Shown: positions 42,893 to 56,941, counted from the first letter of the stretch. The stretch is 64,000 bases of DNA from Zymoseptoria tritici IPO323 (GCF_000219625.1 NC_018208.1:620001-684000); one strand, 5' to 3'. Notes: generated from the letters alone by a model not told the origin. A program made the numbers and translations.

Positions 42893-44287
42893 TCACGCTC
42901 GACATACATCCCTCCTGACCATCTCTTCAACCAAAACCCTCACTTCCTCCGGCTCATCAAAGACCTTACAAACCACGCCTTTCTCCTCCAAACCCCTAAA
43001 AGCCCTCTCAAACCGCTTCGGCGAATTCTTCTCTTCCTCATCCATTCCCTCCACACCCACCACCCTGCGAATGAACACCGCTCCAACCCAACCGGGAAAC
43101 TGCCTCGCTACCGCACAGTAACTCTCCACATCTCTCTGCGTAGAGTCACCGATACACACGACTTTCCGCTTTGGGAACCAGCTGTGGACTTTACGCATTT
43201 GTGAAATTTTGTACGCTTCGACGCCTCGTGTCAAGCTGGCAATCAGGCCGCCGAGGTTTTGCCAGCTTGCGTCTCGGAGGAGGATTGTGCCGGGTGGGTA
43301 GTGTGTTGATAGGAATGGGCGGAGGAAGGGATAGAGAGGGTACGGAGATGCGGAGAGGTAGAAGAATGGTGGAGAGGAGAGGAGGGTGGAGAGGGAGGAG
43401 TAGAGGTCTGGCATGTTGGGGATTGGGAGAGGAGTGGAGGTGATGAAGGTGGAATGGATGATTCCCATAGGTGAAGGTGTGAGGGTGGTTTTGATGGTGT
43501 CGTCGATGTCCGAGAGGAGGAGGTAGCCGGTGGGAGGGCAGCAGAGCGTGCTGATGTTGTTTAGCTCATGCTTCCGGAAACACATGCGGTTTACTTACCG
43601 GCCGGCGAGATTGGGAGCAGTGTCTAAATCAACCGGTGCGGAAATCATTGGTCCAGTCCTCATCGGATCAAAGTGCAAAGGCACCACATCCGTACTGATT
43701 CCATTCCTCGTTGATGGGCCGAGAGTGACCTGTTCTTTGCCGCCAACATCTATCCGCAACGTACGTTTGACAAGTACAGTATCAGCGAAAGGCTGCACCC
43801 TCTCCGCAATCCGCTGCCGGGTGGCGATGTCCGTCTCGTCGATATTCAGCATACGAGCGATAGCTGCGATGACGTGAGAGACATCGGCGCCGGAGTTCTT
43901 GACGAAATAGCAGGCGATGAATTCTGCTTGCCAGCCTGATTCCTCTCCCTTGCGGACAGTGACTTCGTTCCCGTCGGAATCAATGACAGTCGGTCTGGCT
44001 TTCCGATGCGGACGCAGTCTTTCGAGACTCTTTACACGAACAGAGCGTTCTGGAGTTTGAAATGCCGTGTTGTCAAGGAGCCAGACAGTGTGTTCTTCTG
44101 GATCGACGGGTCTAGATTTGTCCCACGGGAACATCCTGGGCAGTCGTTCGAACAGGTCCGGCATTTCTTTGCTTAGATCGGACGTTACTTCTGGAGAGTA
44201 TTTGGCTTGCTTATCGCCTCGGAGAATGCCGAATGCGCTGCTGGTCGATCGTCGCAGACGGCAGAATGGGCCTGATATAGATACCAT
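42893..44287 (-). CDS. App1-type phosphatidate phosphatase domain protein
   Basis: Two exons, 44287-43599 and 43550-42893, with a 48-bp intron (GTAAGT donor) give 448 residues. Splicing forms the junction AGRTLCCPPTGYLLLSDIDDTIKTT, carrying the DxDxT motif at 244-248 that defines this HAD-like family. YLSASPYPLYPFLRPFL, GTILLRDASW and KRKVVCIGDSTQRDVESY are the following family blocks. The N-terminal half has the conserved pre-catalytic domain (SGWQAEFIACYFVKN). Yeast App1 dephosphorylates phosphatidate at actin patches; family membership is clear and substrate is inferred. It converges with the neighbouring mutase gene. Confidence 0.9.
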
Positions 44288-46364
44288 GGTGGGCGGAACC
44301 GTAAGTCTTGTGATGGGAAAAAGCCAAGAAATCCAAGAGAGACCGAAGAGCGATGATATGGCAACGTGACGGCGAGATGAGACTTGAGACCGTGGCCTTC
44401 CAGACTGAACAGGTGCGAGGTTACGCTGTTGACATACGGCGGACAGGAAAGTGATTTAGGGTACAAGGAAATGGGATTTTGTCTTTAAGGTCAGGCGTAG
44501 GTCGTATATTACCTTTTCTGGTCATTCTGAGGCCATCGTGCGCGGCTATACGTCGTGGCATGACTTGTCGTCGAACAGGGAGGCACATGTCGTTGGAAGG
44601 AGGCACGCACGCGGCGTTCTGTCTCAAGCGACTCCTGCTGTCTCGCCGTGCTGTTGGAAAGCCTACTGAAAGATATGATCCCCCAGTCGTCGTATTGTGA
44701 GGCTGCGTATGCCATGATGGACGACTAGACGCTGATGTCGATGCAGTTGCAGTTGTCCGAGAGTGAGGTTGATGTTTGATCGGGAGATATTGCATCATGC
44801 CTGAGGCACCGATAGCTTAAAAATATTAGCATCAAGTCCCCAAGACGAGGCAGAGGCTTGTGTGCTCTTCGCATTTTTCCATCAGCAAGGCGTTTCAACC
44901 TCACCTCATCTCTTCGAGCACTTCGCAGCGCACTAATCATTACATCCAGTCCGACGACCCGCCCACGACCCTCTCTTCGGTGCGCTCCCGCCTCCGCTCC
45001 GAATCCGGTGTCACGGAGATCGCACCATCCGTGGAGTAGCTGATGAGGTACCTCGACTCTCTGCGGGGTCACGAGACATAGGTGACGAGGCCCGCCATCT
45101 CCAAATCGCCTCTACGCAAGCCACAGAATCCTCCGCCGTGGAAGGCTTCCAAGATCGTGGCAATCGAAGCATTCCATGTTCCATCGCAGGAACCACTCCA
45201 GCCGGACAGAATCCTGCGGCTGATCGACCTTATCTGCGTTCTGTGGTCGGAGCATTTTGCCACCTCCACCGCTGATTCTGATAAGGACTGATACCCAGTA
45301 TGCGTCTCAACCTTTCAAGTGTCGGCGGTATTGCTCCTTATGTTCGGGCAAGAACGGCAACCCCGAGAGCATTCACGCCAGCGATAACACCGATCGGCTT
45401 ACACGAAGCATTGACTGCATTCACCGACCGGCTCCAGAATCTGGGACCGTGAGCCGCCGCTTTCCAATTTCCACCCTGTCTGCCGCCAGACTAGAGTTCG
45501 TGGGCTGTCCCTGCTCGCCGCTTTGGTCGCGCGGAGCCGGGCGGGGTAAGGCCGGCGACTTGTTCGTGTTGGCTTGATGACCTTGTCAAGCCTAGCGAAT
45601 CCCTTGAGAGCAGATCAGAGATGAGGTCCAAACCTTCGGTCGTAGTTGGACCATCCACTGAGAGCGACTTCAATCCTCGACGACGGTCATATCATCATGT
45701 AGAGAGGCGGTAATCTGAACCCCATGTGGAGCAGCGACCGGGGTTCCAGAACCTCTGCACGATCGCAACCCACCGGCGAACAAATGTTACCCCCGCAATC
45801 GAATACGACACTTCAATTTGACTTTGACACTTGGTGCAAACGACTTCACTTTGAACGAATCAGAGACCAGCCTTACCCAATGCTTATCTCTTCCACCATC
45901 GGGACCATCTCCCAAATTGGCAGGTGGTCAGCGTGGCTTCATGGGTCCGTCACCGTGCGTTCCCAAGAGCTTGGCTGCGTTGCTTGACCTGCTTGTTTCG
46001 TGCGCCGCAATTGCTTCTCCATTCTGGCGCCAGAAGCAATGGTGCCGTCTTCCGCACACTACCAACGCGGTGTCCACGCGACCTTCGAAAGACACTCTAT
46101 CAACGCCCTGCAGATGGGCCGACCAATCTCATGGTCGGCTATCGGCCGGACCACCCATCTTCGCGTGGCGTCGAGCACAAGCTCGCACGATGCCTGTGCG
46201 ACCCATGCTTGTCACATTGTAGCGGGATCAGGCTTATCGGGTATCACCACTCCGTGTCGACAGACCATCGATTATAACTTAGTGGTCCTGCCCCGGCCGC
46301 TTTCCTTGTTCCTCTCCCTTCTTGAAGCTACAACTATTGTCCCACAACCAGGGTCTGGCATACC
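44288..46364. other. Two-kilobase intergenic stretch without supported gene
   Basis: Several plus-strand frames of 60-135 codons overlap between 44.9 and 46.3 kb. One (45082-45291) reads ILRLIDLICVLWSEHF, and another near 45330 holds three Cys (FKCRRYCSLC). None shows a full domain or joinable exons. The part just before 46365 is the transporter promoter. Confidence 0.4.
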
Positions 46365-49300
46365 ATGGCTCCCTCCGCCTTGAAGAGGTTCGCCTTCAAG
46401 AGGTCCAACACAGCCCAAACCGCTGGCGAGGGCTCGGCCTCCAGCTCAAGCGACCAGGATGCCGGCATCACCGAGCTCACCGAGTATCCTGTCTCGAAGA
46501 TCGCCGCCGAGTATGCTGGCGAAGTGCACGCCGACACCTCCGCCGTTCGAAACATCTCGGAGGTTGAAGCCAACTCGAGATTGAATGAGTTCCGCAAGGA
46601 GCATGCGTTCGATCCCAACATTCCCGACGTTGCTTTCGATGCCATCAAAGAAGTCACCGCCACTCATGACCACAAGGGCGAGGCTGCTCTTGCAGAAGAG
46701 TTCATCAACGACTCGCCATACCCTGAGGTGAGTAAGACTTGCGCGGTGTCTCCTCACCGCCTGCCATAGGTTACGGCAATAGCGCTATCCACAAGCGCAC
46801 GAATGCCATATCCACGAGATACTAAGACTGACAGCACTTCAGGTCCGAGCTGTCGTGCGCAACTACGATGAGGATGTTCCCACCAGCACTCTCCGCGCCT
46901 GGACTATTGGTCTCCTCTTGACCACCGTGGTCTCTGGTTGCAACGCTCTTTTCTTCCTCCGATACCCCATCGTCTCGATCTCAACCTACGTTGTGCAACT
47001 TATCGCATATCCCATGGGCGTTGCCTGGGCAAAGGTCATGCCCAACACGACCATCTTCGGCATCCGCGTGAACCCGGGTCCCTTCAACGTGAAGGAGCAC
47101 GTCATCATTGTCGCCATGGCCAACGCTGCTTTCGGTGGTGGTACCGGCTACTTCGTCGATACTGTTGTATCGATCGAGAAATTCTACAACATCGAGAGTA
47201 TGGGCTGGGGCTTCAACATCCTCTTTGCACTGTCCACGCAGTGTCTCGGATTCGGTCTTGCAGGCTCCGTTCGAAAGTGGCTTGTGGAGCCGGCGTCTAT
47301 GATCTGGCCTTCGGCGCTGGTCAACGTTGGTTTCATGTACGCTCTGCACGACCAGAGCCCTAGTGACCCGGCCAAGACCAATGGCTGGAGCATCGGCAGA
47401 TACCGCTGGTAAGTTTTTGAAGGGCATAAGGCTTTCTGCGCCCGAGACTGTCTGGGTCCGCCTTGATTTGTTTTCTGAGCGTCGCTAACCCTTCTTCCCT
47501 TTAGGTTCTTGTACATGATGGCGGCTATGTTCGTGTGGAGCTTCTTCCCTGATTGGATATTCCCAGCGTTGTCATACTTCGCTTGGGTTACCTGGATTAA
47601 GCCCAACAATGTAGTGGTCAACCAGCTCTTTGGACAATCCACCGGCATTGTAAGTGTAGCAAAGGGCGCGCGAACCGTTCTTGTGCCCACATCTTTGATT
47701 GATTGCCATTGTTCTTTGCTTACCTTGTTCACTTCTGTAGTCTCTCGGCTTTCCCTTCACGGGCTTCACCTTGGATTGGGCACAGATCAACAGTTTCTAC
47801 GGTAGCCCGCTGGTTGCTCCATGGCACGCACATGGCAATCTCCTGGTCGGAATCATCTTCCTTCTCTGGATTGTCACTCCAGCGTTGCACTACACCGGAG
47901 CGTGGTACGCCGAATACCTGCCCATCTCTCAAAACGGCATTACAGGTAGGTCAACCCAGCAACGAGAGCCTCGCGCACTATCCCGCCCCCGACACAGGCG
48001 AGAGCTGCCTGTACCTACGTTCCGGGATGTCGGAGATGATGGCTGACGTTGCGATCTTAGACAACACCGGCTCCAAGTACAACACATCACGAATCCTGAC
48101 CCCCGAGCACATTGTCGACCCGGCAGCATACGAGGCCTACTCGCCGCTCTTCTTGTCAACATCCTTTGCGTTGACATATGGAGTTTCGTTCGCTACGATT
48201 ACTGCGCTGGTCAGCCACACCTATCTTTACCACGGAAAGGACATCTGGCGCCGCTGGAAGGCTTCCAAGGGCGAGATGGATGACGTCCACATGAAGCTCA
48301 TGCGGAAGTACAAGACTGTCCCAACATGGTGGTACATTGCTCTTTTGGCCGTTATGATTGCCTTTGCTTTCACCTCTGCACTAGCGTTCCCCACTGAGAT
48401 GAAGGCTGGATCCGTCGTGCTGGCCCTCGTCATCGCTGCTGCCTGGACCATTCCCATTGGAGTCATTCAGGCCATGACCAACATTCAGCTGGGTCTGAAC
48501 GTCTTCACTGAGTTCATTATCGGATACTTGCAGCCCGGTCACCCAATCGCCATGATGATGTAAGTACGACACAGTGGACAAGGCCTGCAATGAATCGAGA
48601 CCGTTCAACGGGACTGCCAGCAGATGTTCCTCTGCATCGAATCCTCATCTTCTCGACCACAGCTGACTCAACATTTCGCTTTGACAGGTTCAAGACCTTT
48701 GGATACATTGTCATGACTCAAGCGCTTTACTTCTGCCAGGATCTCAAACTCGGCCACTACATGCACGTTCCCCAACGATCCATGTTCGCCGCCCAACTCG
48801 TCGCCACAGCGTGGTCCGCCATGGTGCAGCTGGGCACAGTTCAATGGGCTATGGGCGCAATTAAGGGCGTTTGCACAAAGGCCGCATCCAACAACTTCAC
48901 CTGCGACTACATCAAGACCTTCTACAACGCTTCCGTCATTTGGGGTGCTATCGGACCCAAGCACTTGTTCTCCAGCGGTGCTCTCTACCAGGATCTGCAA
49001 TACTTTTGGCTGATTGGCTTTTTCCTGCCGTTCATCCCGTACGTGTTTGCGAAGTGGTTCCCCAAGTGGAGCCTGATCCGGAAGATCAACATGCCTGTTG
49101 TGCTCAGCTCCATGAGCTATGTTCCACCATACAGCGCCATGAACATTGTGAGTGTCCCCGATCCACTCATGCACGGCATCAGTATAGCTTGCTAACGTAT
49201 CATCCTCAGCTCGCCTACTGCTCCTTCGGCTATCTGTTCAACAAGTTCATCAAGGACCGCTACCGCGGCTGGTGGATGAACTACAACTACATCACCGCCG

Positions 49301-49491
49301 CGGCTTGGGATGTCGGTCTTGCGCTGATGTCCATCCTGATCTTCTTCGCTATCCAACTGCCAACCGGAAAGGTCATGACGGATTGGTGGGGAACCACGGT
49401 CATCACGACCACTGCCGATCAAATGCAGACTGCTGTGAGGAAGACGGTCGCTGACGGAGAGATCTTCGGGCCATCAACTTGGAAGTGGTAG
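46365..49491 (+). CDS. OPT-family oligopeptide transporter
   Basis: Seven exons: 46365-46727, 46843-47408, 47505-47649, 47741-47945, 48061-48559, 48688-49147, 49210-49491. Every junction keeps frame, giving 839 residues. A hydrophilic N-terminus of about 130 residues leads to some 14-16 membrane spans. The OPT hallmark NPGPFNVKEH lies at 198-207, followed by FGGGTGYFVDTV. HYMHVPQRSMFAAQ corresponds to the second conserved family block, and MMFKTFGYIVMTQAL precedes it. Family members take up small peptides or glutathione, or metal chelates, with protons at the plasma membrane. The substrate is not determinable here. Confidence 0.94.
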
Positions 49492-49843
49492 ATGTCGCCC
49501 GCGAGGAGATTTGTTGCGAGTGCAGGCAGGCAGATGTGTATAGTTCGGAGGTGCTGCTGCAAGGCAGAAAGATGAAATCACGAATACGAAGAAGTTTCGA
49601 CTTTGAAACTGCACACCATCAATTGTGATAAAGACATGATTCGCTTTGAATTTGTGCTGACTGAACCTCGAATAGCCTGCAGCATGTGAAATTGTGAGAC
49701 TTTCACGTCCCGTTGTATCTCAATCGCAAAAGGCCAACCTCCAACAAAGCGCTCACTCAAGTGACCGCAACCAATCCGTCGAAAGGGTGGAGCATCTGCC
49801 GCCCACTCCCGTGTCCGCGCAGGTACGCCTTTTGCAGGACCAC

Positions 49844-50321
49844 TCAAAGCACAAAGTCATCGCTATCGTTCGCAGCCCCCTCGACCTCGTGCGACTTGGA
49901 CTTGGACTTCTTCCGAGCTGGCTCCTGCGCCTCCTCCTCATCGCCATCCTCATCCTTGATCGGAGCCTCAGTCTCGGCCTTGGCCTTCTTTCCCTTGGGC
50001 GTGGCCGCGGCTCGAGCACGCTTGGGAGTCGGAGTTCCGCTCGGCGTCGCCTTAGCCTTCTTCACTGGAGTGACAGCACCGCCGTTTGCCACATCTCCTC
50101 CATATTCAGCTTTGAGCTTGTTCTTGGTGACGCGCAGGCACTCGCGGGCAGAGGCGACGGACTTGAGACCTGTGATAATGCGGAACTTTTCGAAGTCGAT
50201 CTTTTCGTGGTCAGCATGTCACGTGGAGAGGGAGATAGGGATCGAGACGTACCTTTGGCTCGGTCTCCATGCAGGCGAAGGCGGCGGCCAAGCGAGAGTT
50301 GTCGATGTCGGTGAGAGGCAT
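49844..50321 (-). CDS. Small Lys/Glu-rich probable nuclear protein, function unknown
   Basis: Two exons, 50321-50253 and 50200-49844, with a 52-bp intron give 141 residues. The first 60 residues form a compact helical region (MPLTDIDNSRLAAAFACMETEPKIDFEKFRIITGLKSVASARECLRVTKNKLK). The rest is disordered and alternates basic (KRARAAATPKGKKAK, ARKKSKSKS) and acidic (KDEDGDEEE) patches with several possible nuclear localisation signals. I know the N-terminal pattern as common in ascomycete hypothetical proteins, but no function is assigned. Chromatin association is a guess from composition. Confidence 0.78.
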
Positions 50322-51098
50322 GTTGGCTCTTGGAAGTGGTTTGGTAGGACTTGTAGTGGTTTTGTTTCGGTCTGGCTGTGGACTTGGAGGAATCTTGTCA
50401 GCTTATGATTCTGGTTGGTTTGCGGTCGAACTGGTGAAAATTTGCGAGGCGGTGTCAAGTGCTTGTGCGCCGGTCAAACTGTGACCGCGCAGGATGCGCA
50501 GCGAAGCAGGCAATCTTTCGACAGGAAAGCGAGCGCGACCATACTTACCAGAGTCTGGGAACCTGATGCAATATCGGTCGGAATGAAGTATGTTGGAATG
50601 TATTTGAATGTCGGAGTTGGAATTGTAAACAGAGTGGATATGGAAGTGCGAGAAAGCAAACGCAGACTTGGACTCCCTTTTGTAGCTGCGCCTGAAGTGA
50701 ATGAGCCTGCAAATGAGCGGCAACTGAGACACACATCAGCACAACTTCACTCCAGATCACTTCCATAGCATCATCATACCGCTCACAAGTGCCACACATA
50801 TCGCCTGCTATTGGTCAGAATGCAGTCTTAGACACATCAAAGATGTTGTCGCAATCTTATTGAATCCGACAACTTTTCACCCGCTTCAAGTGAAACCAAC
50901 GAGCATCTTTCCGCCAATGTTCACGTTCTTTCCGTGAGGTTCAAGTGAAAGGTTCTGGAGTCCATGTCGTGTGACGAGAGATCCCTGCAAAAGCTGCATA
51001 TGGCCGTCCATTTTTGCGACTTGTCATTTCTCTTCCGCGGATGCGCCGGCAGATCACCCTTAGCGACAGATCCCACTGCCTTTGACTGGCCACAGTCA
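50322..51098. other. Intergenic, no supported gene
   Basis: Upstream region of the small nuclear protein and downstream region of the Dop1 gene. No convincing frame. There is an AT-richer part near 50570-50640 and duplicated aacttcact/tcaagtgaa-like motifs around 50880-50950. Confidence 0.45.
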
Positions 51099-54000
51099 TC
51101 ATTCAACCACGCTTCCTCCATCCAGCAGGTCGCCCAGCAGGTTCCTCCTCAGCGCCTCCCTATCCACTTCATCCAGACTGTACACCCCTTCGTAAGCGTG
51201 AATGCTCAATTGACTCAGAAACGGCCTGATGACCTGTGCCACAAACTCCTCTCGCGGTAAAGCTTTGATGTCATCTTTGTCGACATTCAAATCATCGCCT
51301 AGCAGCAACCAGCGCCGCCCTCTTTGTGCTTCACGCGGGCTCAAACCAGCCACGTTGCTATTCGAGGTCGTGGCGAGGAGTGTGTCGTCAATACCGCTCG
51401 ATGCCAGAGCTCCGGAGAGATGATCCGACAGTGCGGCAGGAACGAAGTCGGAAGGCTGGTAGACGGCGTCGATGGTATCGGAGATGTACAGCCACTCGTG
51501 GAGTTGGAACTCATCCGGAGAAACAGCGACCAGAGTGTCAAGCAGTTTACAAGCTTGAAAGAGGGACAAATTGTTGAAGCCCTGTGGTTCGTTCTTCGCG
51601 GTTGGCAGCAAGGAAAGCAGCGCCGACTGTAGCTTATCGTTGATGACGGGCCACAATGGTGCAAGGTGGAATGGAGATACAGACACCGTGAGCGTCCTGC
51701 AAAGCATAAACAGCTCGGCCTTGATCGCCGAGGAAGGCGAAGAAGACGGTGTAGCGTCGAACAACTCAGCGAGTTTCTCCTCCAGCGGACGAAGGTTTGC
51801 GACATACGTATCTTCGGGAGATGCCAGGAGAAGGAGGCAGATCCTGCGGAGGTTGAGCTGGGTTTTGCGATCGGCTTCGAGGCGGGCGGCGCTGGCTCCG
51901 ACGCCGAACATGATGCCTGCGATTGAGGGAGGAGTGAGCCGGGAGAGGAGTTCGGGCATGCGCTCACGGTCGTGGAGGGACCACTGGTGAAAAGCTGGAA
52001 ACCATCCTGTAGTCATGAGCTCAGGCGGAGCAGACAGGATCTTAGTATCGTTGAAGGCATCGGAAATCTCTTTCTTCCATGGCTTTGCACCCGGTGCCTT
52101 GCGGGCCATGTTGACGAGTAGAGTAAGCACATCCTTACCGACATTCTTCGGAAATGATCTCGCGCGGAAGATTGAGGAGATGAGACTTCCTGTGATGGTG
52201 TTGATGGTGGTTGCGATCCTCTCCTGCGTTTCTAAGATCAGGTCCAGCCTATCTGTGACCTGAATGAGGACTGGCAAAAGCGTCATGGAGTGCTCAAGCG
52301 TGGCGTGTCTCGAGGCGCGGTCGCCTTTCGCATCTTCTTGCAGTACAGGCTCGGTTACGTAGCCAGATGGCAAGGTGGTGAAAGTGGCGGCGAGAAGTCG
52401 CTGAAAGATGTCGCCGAGTTCTCGTCTCATTTTTTTCTGTTCACCAAAATTCGTGTTGTTCAGCTTGTCGGATAGCAGTAAGATGATTGCAAGCAAGTGC
52501 GGCAAGACCTGTCGATGTGGGAGTGGATTTGAAAGCACATCCCGCAAGAATGTCAAACAGTCGGGCCAAACTTCGTCCATGGCATCGTCTTCGATGGATG
52601 CGAGGTATGCCGTCAGGAAGATCGCCACGTCTGAGGGTGAGAGATCCGTGGTCAGACTAGACTGTCGAGGAGCCGGAAGAGTAATTGCGTTTGTGCGACT
52701 GCAAAGTGCATCCAGAACTGCGGGCACAACGTTCTTCGGTCTCGTTACTTGCATAACGTGAAGGACAGACAGAGTGGCGGACGCCTCAGAGTCTTCTGTC
52801 ATAGTGCACCAATGTTTCATCACAACCTCCAGGCTTTCCAGCGGCTCAATCGAGAAGATCTCCTCAAGGAGATGGCGAGTCTTGTTGCGCACCTTTAGCG
52901 CATTGTACGATGTCGTAGCAGAACTGGAGGGGTCGAAGTGGAGGGAGTCCGCAGCACTGCTCGCCCACAGCCACATCTTCAGCGCCACGCGGATGCTGTC
53001 TTGGAAGGTGAGAATGACTGTCAGGCGACTATTTGCCTGCGAAGTCCTGCTCGGAGGACCCTCAGCTTTGAACATGCCAGCCGCGACATTTCCGAAGAAG
53101 CCCGGCTTGGTGTCAGCTTCTTTGGTAGCGGGCTCATCGGCACTTTCGACCATCAAGCATTGGTACGCCCGATCAAGCACCATCTCTAAGCCCTCCAGCA
53201 GGCTCATGATGACCGACTCCGAAGCTGTAGCACTGGCAGTACTCTCTTTCCGCGAGATTGCGACCATCTCTCCATGCGCCTTGAGCAGCTCTTTGCAGAA
53301 ACATTCGACGAGAGGTAAGAGGTTGGCAAAGATCGCATCGGCAAACATCGGAAGGACATCAGCAAGAAATTGAAGCCACTGATCGAGATGATTGCGTGTC
53401 CGGGAACTCGCGAAGCCTAGTTGCAGGCACTTGAACAATGAAGGTGGCGGCCCAAGATTTTGCGGTAGAGAAGACGCCGAGGTCGCGGCCTGGCTTGAAG
53501 CTATGACCAACGGCTTCCTTGTCGAAGACGAAGCTCGTTGTGGTTCTCCCGTCTGGTCGCCGAGAGAGGTGGTAGAGAGGCGGAGCTTCAAGGCAAGATG
53601 GGTCACCCTGAGCATTCCGCCTTGGAGCGTACTCATAGATCCTTTAATGCAACTCATGAGGCGGTCCAAGAGCGCTACTTCCAGCTGCAGTGCCTTTAGC
53701 TGTTCGGATACCGGACCAGAGATGAGCAGATCCAGCACTGCTATGAGTCGTCTGTTCAGCGATTCCGACGGATGGCGGTCGCTACAGAGCAGTGCTACGC
53801 ACTTCTCGGCGAGCACCTGAAGTCCATCTTTCTCGTCGGTCTTGGCCTCGTTCAAGGTGAAACTGCTGCTTAAGCAGCGCCATGTCCACTGACTGCCATG
53901 CTCAAGTAGATTCTCGAAGTGATGAAAAATGTAGTCCAGCTCCCGCAGGAGTCCATCTTGGTCGCGTTTTTGAGACCTCGTATCGGCACTCTCTAGCGAT

Positions 54001-56644
54001 GCAATTGCTGTACTGCACTCGTTGAGGCGCCGCAGGAGGATCTGGAAAACATGCTCGAGGCTCGCAACACTCTGTAACCAATTTCTTGCGACTTCGAATG
54101 TAGGATTGGTGGGACTTGCCAAAGCATCCAGGACCAAGACTAAAGGGTGTTCCAGAATGTCCAGATGCCGTGCTGCTTGCTTTGCGTCGGTAATTATCGA
54201 GATGGAGCTGCTCTTGCGCCCGCCACCCGTAGCGGTATTTGGAGACAAGACGGAATGCCGCCAGAGGACCGTGAAGCGGCGAATTGCCTCTGCGCTGCCA
54301 TCTTGAGATTGTTCCATCGTCGGTGGCATGTCTCGCATGAGAGTTGCGAGGGTCGCAGTCATTGCATCGCCGGAATCGACCAGCTTCTCGAGCTGCCAGA
54401 ATGCTTTCACTGCTTCGACATGGTACTTCGGCATCGATGGAGACATGTACTCCCATAGTTGTGACGTCAGTAGTGGCTGTACCCGAACGATGTCTCCCAA
54501 TGTCAAGTACGGTGGGGGAGAGCTCAAGGCAGCAGTCAACGAGATGGTCCATGAAATGACGGGGAAAGGTAGGATCCTCCGCTCGCGGGCGGCTATCTCG
54601 AATGCGCCGATCAGTGTGTCGCGCAGCTGCGGTCCCTTGGGTCGTGAGTGCGATGTTCTCGAAAGCAGACCAAGAAATAGAGCTGCTGACTCGGAGTAAA
54701 GATCCATGTCCAGCGCGGTGTATGAGTCTGTGAGGACCGAGGCTATTCGCAGGGAAAGCTGGCGCGAAATCTCAGCATTGCCAAAAGGCGGACGCCTCTC
54801 GCCGCCACGGTCCGCATCCCGGTAGAAGTCGCGAATTGCGTCCTGTACAGTCGCATCAGGGACTAGCGTTTCACTGGGCGTGTTCGTTACTCCAGAGTCG
54901 CCGGCTTGGAGCACCCTCGCCGGCACCATGTTCAAGAGTTGCAGTGCAGCGCCAACCAATTGCAGCTTCGCCTTGGGCGACTGAGGCGATCCTGTTGCAT
55001 ATGCAAGGAGATATAGCATCGCAATCGGGATATGCACGGTAAGCATCTCCTCGTCTTTGACGTTAAAAGTCCCGACGATCCACCGGAACAGTTCAATGCC
55101 GTTCAGACTTGGTGACGATCCACTCATGGTGTCTCGAACAATGCCGAGGAGACACTCCCAAATCAAACTGGCCTCGACACCGTCAAAGAATAGGCTTGCG
55201 CTCCGCACGACTTCAGTGACGTCGCTGGAGGGTGCTGACAAGCTGTATTCATAGAGGCTCCTCATCGCAGGCAAAAATATGTCGGGAACAAGCAATCCGC
55301 CGATCTCCCACCGATCCATCAGCGAGAGGCAGACTCGAAATGGTCGCGCGCGCTGGGCTGGTTTACTTTGTCCATGATCCTGCAGCATGGCGAGTATGCA
55401 TCGTTGCAGGCTGGACTTGCCGTATGAAGAGAAGTAGCGCAATTGTGTGTTGGCACTTGATGTGTGAGAATCCTTGTGATGGGCCTCTGGTGATGACGTC
55501 CGACTGTCGTTGATTTCTTCTTTGGGCTCCGGGCCCAGAAACCAGCTCCATAGTCGTCGGTTCAGGCTCATATCTCGGCGGAGCAGAACCAGTGTGGTCG
55601 CGGTCACCAACCGATCGAGGTCGGCGTTGCCGACTCTCTGTTGAAGCACATCGCAACTCAAAGGCAGATGCGTCACCAATAGATCGAGGAAACCTCTTTG
55701 TATCAAGATCTGAGAGTCAGAAAGGCCACAAACAAAGCAGCGAATGAGCAAACCAGGTTCCGGCGAGACGATAGTCTCAGCTCCGCGACGAGTCTGCTCG
55801 TCTTCTCGCCCACCCTTAGTGGACTTTGGAGGCAATTTGGGCAACTTTCGAACGAGGTAATTCAGCGCACCTTGACGTCTGGTTGGACTTGTTACAACGG
55901 CCAGAAATAGACACTGCCAGAAATAGCCGTCCACGTCCTGATCCGTGTTTAAGTCCGATGTAAAAGCGTGCTCCAGAGATTGCAGAATGCGAAAGGCCCG
56001 ATCGAAATCCTCACCGGTCTCGTCCTCCAATGCAGGTAGCAGACTGAGTGTCAAAGATTTCAGCGCCGGACGGAGGGATAAGGGAGGCAGCGAAATGATG
56101 TGGTCCTCGTATAAGCTGTAGAGGCCTGGTCGCACAGACAAGGATGCAAATGACAAGACTGCAGTCAGACCCGGGAGGTATTCATGTAAAAGTCCAGCGA
56201 GAAAGTCGTTTCCGAATGCGGAGAAAATGTAGGTGTAGACCTCCAACGACTTTTGATGCACTCCAGAGGGTAGCGCAGGATTCAAGCATTGCGCTAATCG
56301 TGTGGCTATGGCATCGCTATGAGGCAGAACGGGAGCATCCTTTGGGTGATTCTGAATGGCCTTGAGCAACCTGCCCAAAAAGGCAATATAGTCGGCCCAT
56401 TCTTCCGGTGAGATCTCCCACGAGCTCAATGCTCGTTCAATGTTTGCAGCATATCGGCGGAGACTCTTGTCGGCCTTGTACAGGTCTGTAAAATGTTAGA
56501 GTGGAGTTCTTGAGAGTGTTCGGCCGCCAAAGCCACGCACATACCGCCTTCGACAGTCTTCCTCGTGGTCCGAGGAATGGGCGTGGAGCGGCCGGAATCT
56601 GGTGGTGAAAATGACTGTCGTCCCGTCACAGCCTCACGGCTCAT
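51099..56644 (-). CDS. DOP1: Dopey family protein Dop1
   Basis: Two exons, 56644-56545 and 56485-51099, with a 59-bp intron (GTATGT donor, CTAAC branch, ACAG acceptor) give 1828 residues, in the range of fungal Dop1. Splicing joins a Ser/Pro-rich leader to LYKADKSLRRYAANIERALSSW, which starts the conserved Dopey N-terminal domain (LNPALPSGVHQKSLEVYTYIF, EYLPGLTAVLSFASLSVRPGLYSLYEDHI). The remainder is a long helical-repeat protein whose C-terminal part includes LFQACKLLDTLVAVSPDEFQLHEWLYISDT. Dop1 binds the Mon2 scaffold and Neo1 flippase at endosome and Golgi membranes and acts in retrograde traffic and cell morphogenesis. Confidence 0.92.
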
Positions 56645-56941
56645 CGTCAGCGTGTCCGGATCCGTGTGCACATTTAATTCGACGAAGTGGGAGGCTCGTC
56701 CGTCGAGAATGAATCGTCTCTGAAGTGAACACTTTGCATGGTTGTTTCCAATTCCATAGCATGTCGCGGCCTTGCGTGGAAAGCACGGTCCACTTTGATT
56801 ACTAAGCCTTGCGGCAACGTCAAGGATACCTTACCTATCACTCTTGAATTGGAATCGCATTGCCAGTTCACAAACGTCTACAGTCAGCACCGGGGAGAGA
56901 AGGAAACAATCGAAGCGATATCAGCATGTGAGAGTGAAGCA
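56645..56941. promoter_or_regulatory. Shared divergent promoter of Dop1 and Mon1 genes
   Basis: Only 297 bp separate the two chosen start codons. If the longer Mon1 frame from 56738 were used, only 93 bp would remain. No TATA box is evident. Confidence 0.5.

Noticed and set aside
44900..46300. Zinc-finger-like or other gene in the transporter upstream region
   Set aside because: A few Cys and a short hydrophobic helix occur in different frames, but no full motif or consistent exon structure can be built.
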